Part shown: piece by piece, positions 14,909 through 17,638 of the stretch
How the letters are laid out: every line of letters starts with the position of its first letter
Position numbering within the stretch: the stretch's first letter is position 1
Assembly: GCA_947629065.1 (NCBI GenBank)
Contig: CANRCH010000017.1
Coordinates: forward strand, 1 to 17,638
Reading direction: 5' to 3'
Length of the DNA stretch: 17,638 bases
Source: an uncultured Aliarcobacter sp.
Lineage (GTDB): Bacteria; Campylobacterota; Campylobacteria; Campylobacterales; Arcobacteraceae
Notes under the pieces: model-generated
What the model was told of the DNA's origin: nothing
The model's input: only the letters and a program-made list of their open reading frames with translations
The model's database searches: none
Position numbers and translations under genes: made by a program

Positions 14909-16473
14909 TGAGTAAAATCACAAAAGAGAAACTATTCTCTATTTTAAATGCAAGGCATTTGAGTAATCCATACTCAAAACTTGCAAATCTTCCTAATCCA
15001 AATAGTTTTAAAGATATAGAAATTGCATCAAAAAGAGTAAAACAAGCCGTAGATAGTGGCGAAAAAATCACTATTGTTGGAGATTATGATGTTGATGGTG
15101 TTGTTTCAACAACTATTATGCTTGAGTTCTTTGATAAATTAAATATTGATGTGGATTATATAATTCCAAATAGATTTGAGCACGGTTATGGATTATCACC
15201 CAAAATTGTAGATTTAATTGATAGTGGCTTAGTAATCACTGTTGATAATGGAATCACAGCTTATGAAGCATCTTTAAAACTAAAAGAGAAAAATATAGAT
15301 TTAATAATCACAGATCATCACACAGTTGGAGAAAAAATTCCACAAGCCTTAGCAATTATAAATCCAAAACAAGAAGAGTGTAATTTTGAGTTTAAAGAGA
15401 TTTGTGGAGCACAAGTTGCTTGGTATTTTTGTGCTGCAATAAAAAAAGAGTTAGATGCTGTTGTTGATATGAGTTCTTTTTTAGATCTTTTAAGTCTAGC
15501 TATAATTGCTGATATAATGCCAATGACAAGCCTAAACTACACAATGGTAAAACAAGGACTAAAAAAAATTAAAACTTCGCAAAGAGAAGCTTTTAAAGTA
15601 TTAAATCAAAACTTAGCAAAAGATATTTTGGTTTCAGATGATATAGGATTTATGGTTGCGCCAAAATTAAATAGTGCTGGAAGAATGGATGATGCATCTT
15701 TGGCTTTGGATTTTTTACTATCAAAAGATAAAAATAGTGCTTATGAGAGTTTAGCTGTTTTAGAAGAGTTAAATAATTTTAGAAAAAAACTTCAAGAAGA
15801 GATAGCACAAAAAGCCCATATTCAAACAAGTGTAGAAGATAATGCTGTTGTTGTTTGGGGTGAAAAGTGGCATGAAGGAGTTATAGGAATAGTTGCTTCA
15901 AAACTATCTAATAGCTTCAAAAAACCAGCATTTATTTTTACAATAAATGGTGATATCGCAAAAGGAAGTGCAAGAGCAAATAGTGAAGTGAATTTATATG
16001 ATTTAATAGAAAAAGCTTCACATCTTCTTCTAGGTTTTGGTGGGCACAAAAATGCAGCTGGTTTATCTATGAAAAAAGAGAATCTTGAAGAGTTTAAAAA
16101 TATTATAAATGCTGAACTTGAAAACTATAAAACACAACTTCACAATGAATATGTGGTTTTAGGTGAGCTTGATATTGCAAGTGTTGATTTAGATTTTATA
16201 AATATTATCGAAGATTTTGAGCCTTATGGTTTAGATAATTCAAGACCCATTTTTAAAATATCAGATGCAAAGCTTATAAAAACAGAACTAATAGGAAGAG
16301 ATAAAAACCACTTAAAACTAACTCTTTCAAGCGATGGAAATGTTTTTGAAGCTTTGAAATTTTATGATAGTAATACAGATTTAAATGATAGTTTAGATTT
16401 AATAGTATCTATTTCAAAAAATGAGTTTAGAGGAGTTTGCACTCCTAGTTTTCTAATTCAAGAGATACTATAA
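14908..16473 (+). CDS. recJ: Single-stranded-DNA-specific exonuclease RecJ
   Basis: A 5'-3' exonuclease on single-stranded DNA used in recombination and mismatch or base-excision repair. The 521-residue DHH-family protein has DYDVDG at 59-64, D113 in TVDNG, the DHH triad at 136-138 (TDHHT), ADIMPM at 201-206, and the DHHA1 motif GGHKNAAG at 378-385. It ends with an OB-like C-terminal part. It is somewhat shorter than the E. coli protein (577), as is usual in this group. Its ATG overlaps the pyrG stop (TAATG). There is no separate ribosome site of note, so expression should depend on pyrG translation. Confidence 0.95.
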   Translation: MSKITKEKLFSILNARHLSNPYSKLANLPNPNSFKDIEIASKRVKQAVDSGEKITIVGDYDVDGVVSTTIMLEFFDKLNIDVDYIIPNRFEHGYGLSPKIVDLIDSGLVITVDNGITAYEASLKLKEKNIDLIITDHHTVGEKIPQALAIINPKQEECNFEFKEICGAQVAWYFCAAIKKELDAVVDMSSFLDLLSLAIIADIMPMTSLNYTMVKQGLKKIKTSQREAFKVLNQNLAKDILVSDDIGFMVAPKLNSAGRMDDASLALDFLLSKDKNSAYESLAVLEELNNFRKKLQEEIAQKAHIQTSVEDNAVVVWGEKWHEGVIGIVASKLSNSFKKPAFIFTINGDIAKGSARANSEVNLYDLIEKASHLLLGFGGHKNAAGLSMKKENLEEFKNIINAELENYKTQLHNEYVVLGELDIASVDLDFINIIEDFEPYGLDNSRPIFKISDAKLIKTELIGRDKNHLKLTLSSDGNVFEALKFYDSNTDLNDSLDLIVSISKNEFRGVCTPSFLIQEIL

Positions 16474-16493
16474 ACTATCTCTTTTTTTAGTTT
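16460..16493 (+). terminator. Intrinsic terminator at the end of recJ
   Basis: AAGAGATA (16460-16467) pairs with TATCTCTT (16476-16483) around an 8-base loop, followed by further T residues. The stem overlaps the last recJ codons and stop. A second possible stem (AAACTA/TAGTTT, 16472-16477/16488-16493) leads into another T run. Confidence 0.7.
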
Positions 16494-16501
16494 TTTTTCT
16501 A

Positions 16502-17638
16502 CTATTTCTCATAAAACTTCTCAACAAACTCCACAATCTTATCTAAAACTCTAGTTACAATTTTTTTTCTTTCAAGGTATTTTGGAGTATCAATTAAAGT
16601 TTTTGCTACATCATTTGCAAGTGGAACTCTTTGTTCATAAATATATGTTTCTATTACTTTTTTTAACTCATCAGGTTTTAAATTTTCATCTTTTACTATA
16701 ATATCAAATGCTTTTTGTTTCTCTTCATCCCAAAACTTATCAAACTCATCTTCAATATTTTCAACATCTACTATATTTACAAGGTTTTCATTTATAAACT
16801 TCTCAATTAGCTCTCTTTTACTTCTTAGTTGTGGGTTATTATTTAAAATATTAGTGATATTTTCTCTTTGTTTATTTACTTCATCTTTATCTTGCGTATC
16901 TTTTAGTTTTCCTAATAGTTTTAAAATATAAACTACATTTATCTCATCTTTATGGATTAACTCTAGCTCAAAATCAACATCTTCTAATATTGAAACTCTC
17001 TCTTTATCTCTATTTGTGCTAGGTTTTAAATCAAGATATTTACTCTTATAATCTTCAAACTCTTGTTCAGACATTTTTAAATCAGACCATTTAAAATCAC
17101 TAAATCCACCCAAAATATTTTTAACTCTTAAAAGCTCTCTAAAAGCCTTTACAAACTCTAGTTTTTCTTCTTCTCCAAATAGTTCACTAACACTTTCAAC
17201 TGTTGGAACTATTAGTTTTAAAGCATCATATTTTTCATCAAAGCTTTTTACATAACTCTCATAAGGTTGCATAATTATTATCTCTTTTGCATCTTTATTT
17301 GAAAAAAGTGCTATTGCATCATCTGTTGCTTGTTTGAGATTTCTAAAACAAACTATATTTCCTTGAGATTTTTGCTCATTTAAAATTCTATTTGTTCGTG
17401 AAAAAGCTTGTATAAGTCCGTGATATTTTAGGTTTTTATCTACATAAAGAGTGTTTAATGTTTTACTATCAAATCCTGTTAAAAACATATTTACAACAAG
17501 TAAAATATCTATCTCTTTTTGTTTTACTCTTTTTGAAATATCGTTGTAGTAGTTATAAAAGCTTTGTGAATCTTTTGTTGAGTATTTACAAGAAAACATT
17601 TTATTATAATCTTCAATAAACTCATCTAGTTTCTCTCT
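16502..17638 (-). CDS. hsdR: Type I restriction-modification system, endonuclease subunit R, C-terminal part
   Basis: The translocating and cleaving subunit of a type I restriction system. The frame stays open to the right edge, reading REKLDEFIEDYNKMF before the first internal Met, so the N-terminal nuclease and most helicase motifs lie outside the window. What is visible is the end of the helicase: motif V region ILLVVNMFLTGFDSKTLNTLY and motif VI QAFSRTNR. A charged, largely helical C-terminal region of about 280 residues follows, which in the family contacts the methylase (HsdM). It ends with TAG at 16502. The hsdS and hsdM partners are not in the window and should be to the right. It has no clear terminator of its own facing recJ. 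Confidence 0.9.
   Translation of the reverse strand, partial: REKLDEFIEDYNKMFSCKYSTKDSQSFYNYYNDISKRVKQKEIDILLVVNMFLTGFDSKTLNTLYVDKNLKYHGLIQAFSRTNRILNEQKSQGNIVCFRNLKQATDDAIALFSNKDAKEIIIMQPYESYVKSFDEKYDALKLIVPTVESVSELFGEEEKLEFVKAFRELLRVKNILGGFSDFKWSDLKMSEQEFEDYKSKYLDLKPSTNRDKERVSILEDVDFELELIHKDEINVVYILKLLGKLKDTQDKDEVNKQRENITNILNNNPQLRSKRELIEKFINENLVNIVDVENIEDEFDKFWDEEKQKAFDIIVKDENLKPDELKKVIETYIYEQRVPLANDVAKTLIDTPKYLERKKIVTRVLDKIVEFVEKFYEK

Noticed and set aside
1..17638. CRISPR arrays, insertion sequences, rRNA or tRNA genes
   Set aside because: I found no regularly spaced direct repeats, transposase motifs or conserved RNA-gene sequences on either strand by eye.

Overview
The window is AT-rich chromosomal DNA. 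Its gene content points to a Campylobacterota member, most likely of the Arcobacter/Aliarcobacter group. The evidence is very low GC, A/T-biased codons, FixG/CcoG (a cbb3-oxidase assembly factor), an APS-type sulfate assimilation cluster and pyrG-recJ coupling. I assign this from protein character only; no database search was possible. No rRNA, tRNA, CRISPR array or insertion sequence is visible, and no gene-free stretch exceeds about 250 bases.

Layout, left to right. (1) The last codons of an unidentified plus-strand gene overlap the end of a minus-strand class V PLP enzyme resembling cysteine desulfurases (71-1390). (2) A stand-alone tryptophan synthase beta gene (1534-2742, plus) ends in a bidirectional hairpin terminator. 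(3) A tightly packed minus-strand sulfur operon is transcribed from about 9990 down to 2797. Its order is metY-like O-acetylhomoserine sulfhydrylase, Rrf2-family regulator, cysK, DUF2061 membrane protein, cysH (APS reductase type), cysD, cysN, and a shortened sulfite-reductase-like gene. A textbook sigma70 promoter (TTGACA-17-TATAAT) precedes it. (4) A small plus-strand cupin gene diverges from it (10156-10485). (5) A minus-strand periplasmic protein with two thioredoxin domains follows (10535-11551). (6) Divergent from that is ccoG (11800-13182), then the pair pyrG-recJ joined by a TAATG overlap (13292-16473). (7) The C-terminal part of a type I restriction HsdR subunit runs off the right edge on the minus strand.

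How the genes work together. CysD/CysN activate sulfate to APS and CysH reduces APS to sulfite. CysH has the paired cysteines of the iron-sulfur APS reductases, which fits the absence of a CysC kinase. Sulfide would then be incorporated by CysK (cysteine) and the MetY-like enzyme (homocysteine). The step in between is the puzzle. The sulfite-reductase-like gene in the operon lacks the domain carrying the [4Fe-4S]/siroheme cysteines and has lost several substrate-binding residues, so a complete sulfite reductase should exist elsewhere or this protein does something else. The cysteine-free Rrf2 regulator beside cysK resembles the CymR-CysK arrangement of Firmicutes and probably senses cysteine supply.

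The most unusual non-coding feature is a symmetric three-way-junction inverted-repeat element (6244-6300), plus a further hairpin and a duplicated CTAAGG arm, in the cysH-cysD gap. It could be an RNA processing or attenuation structure, or a small mobile palindromic repeat.
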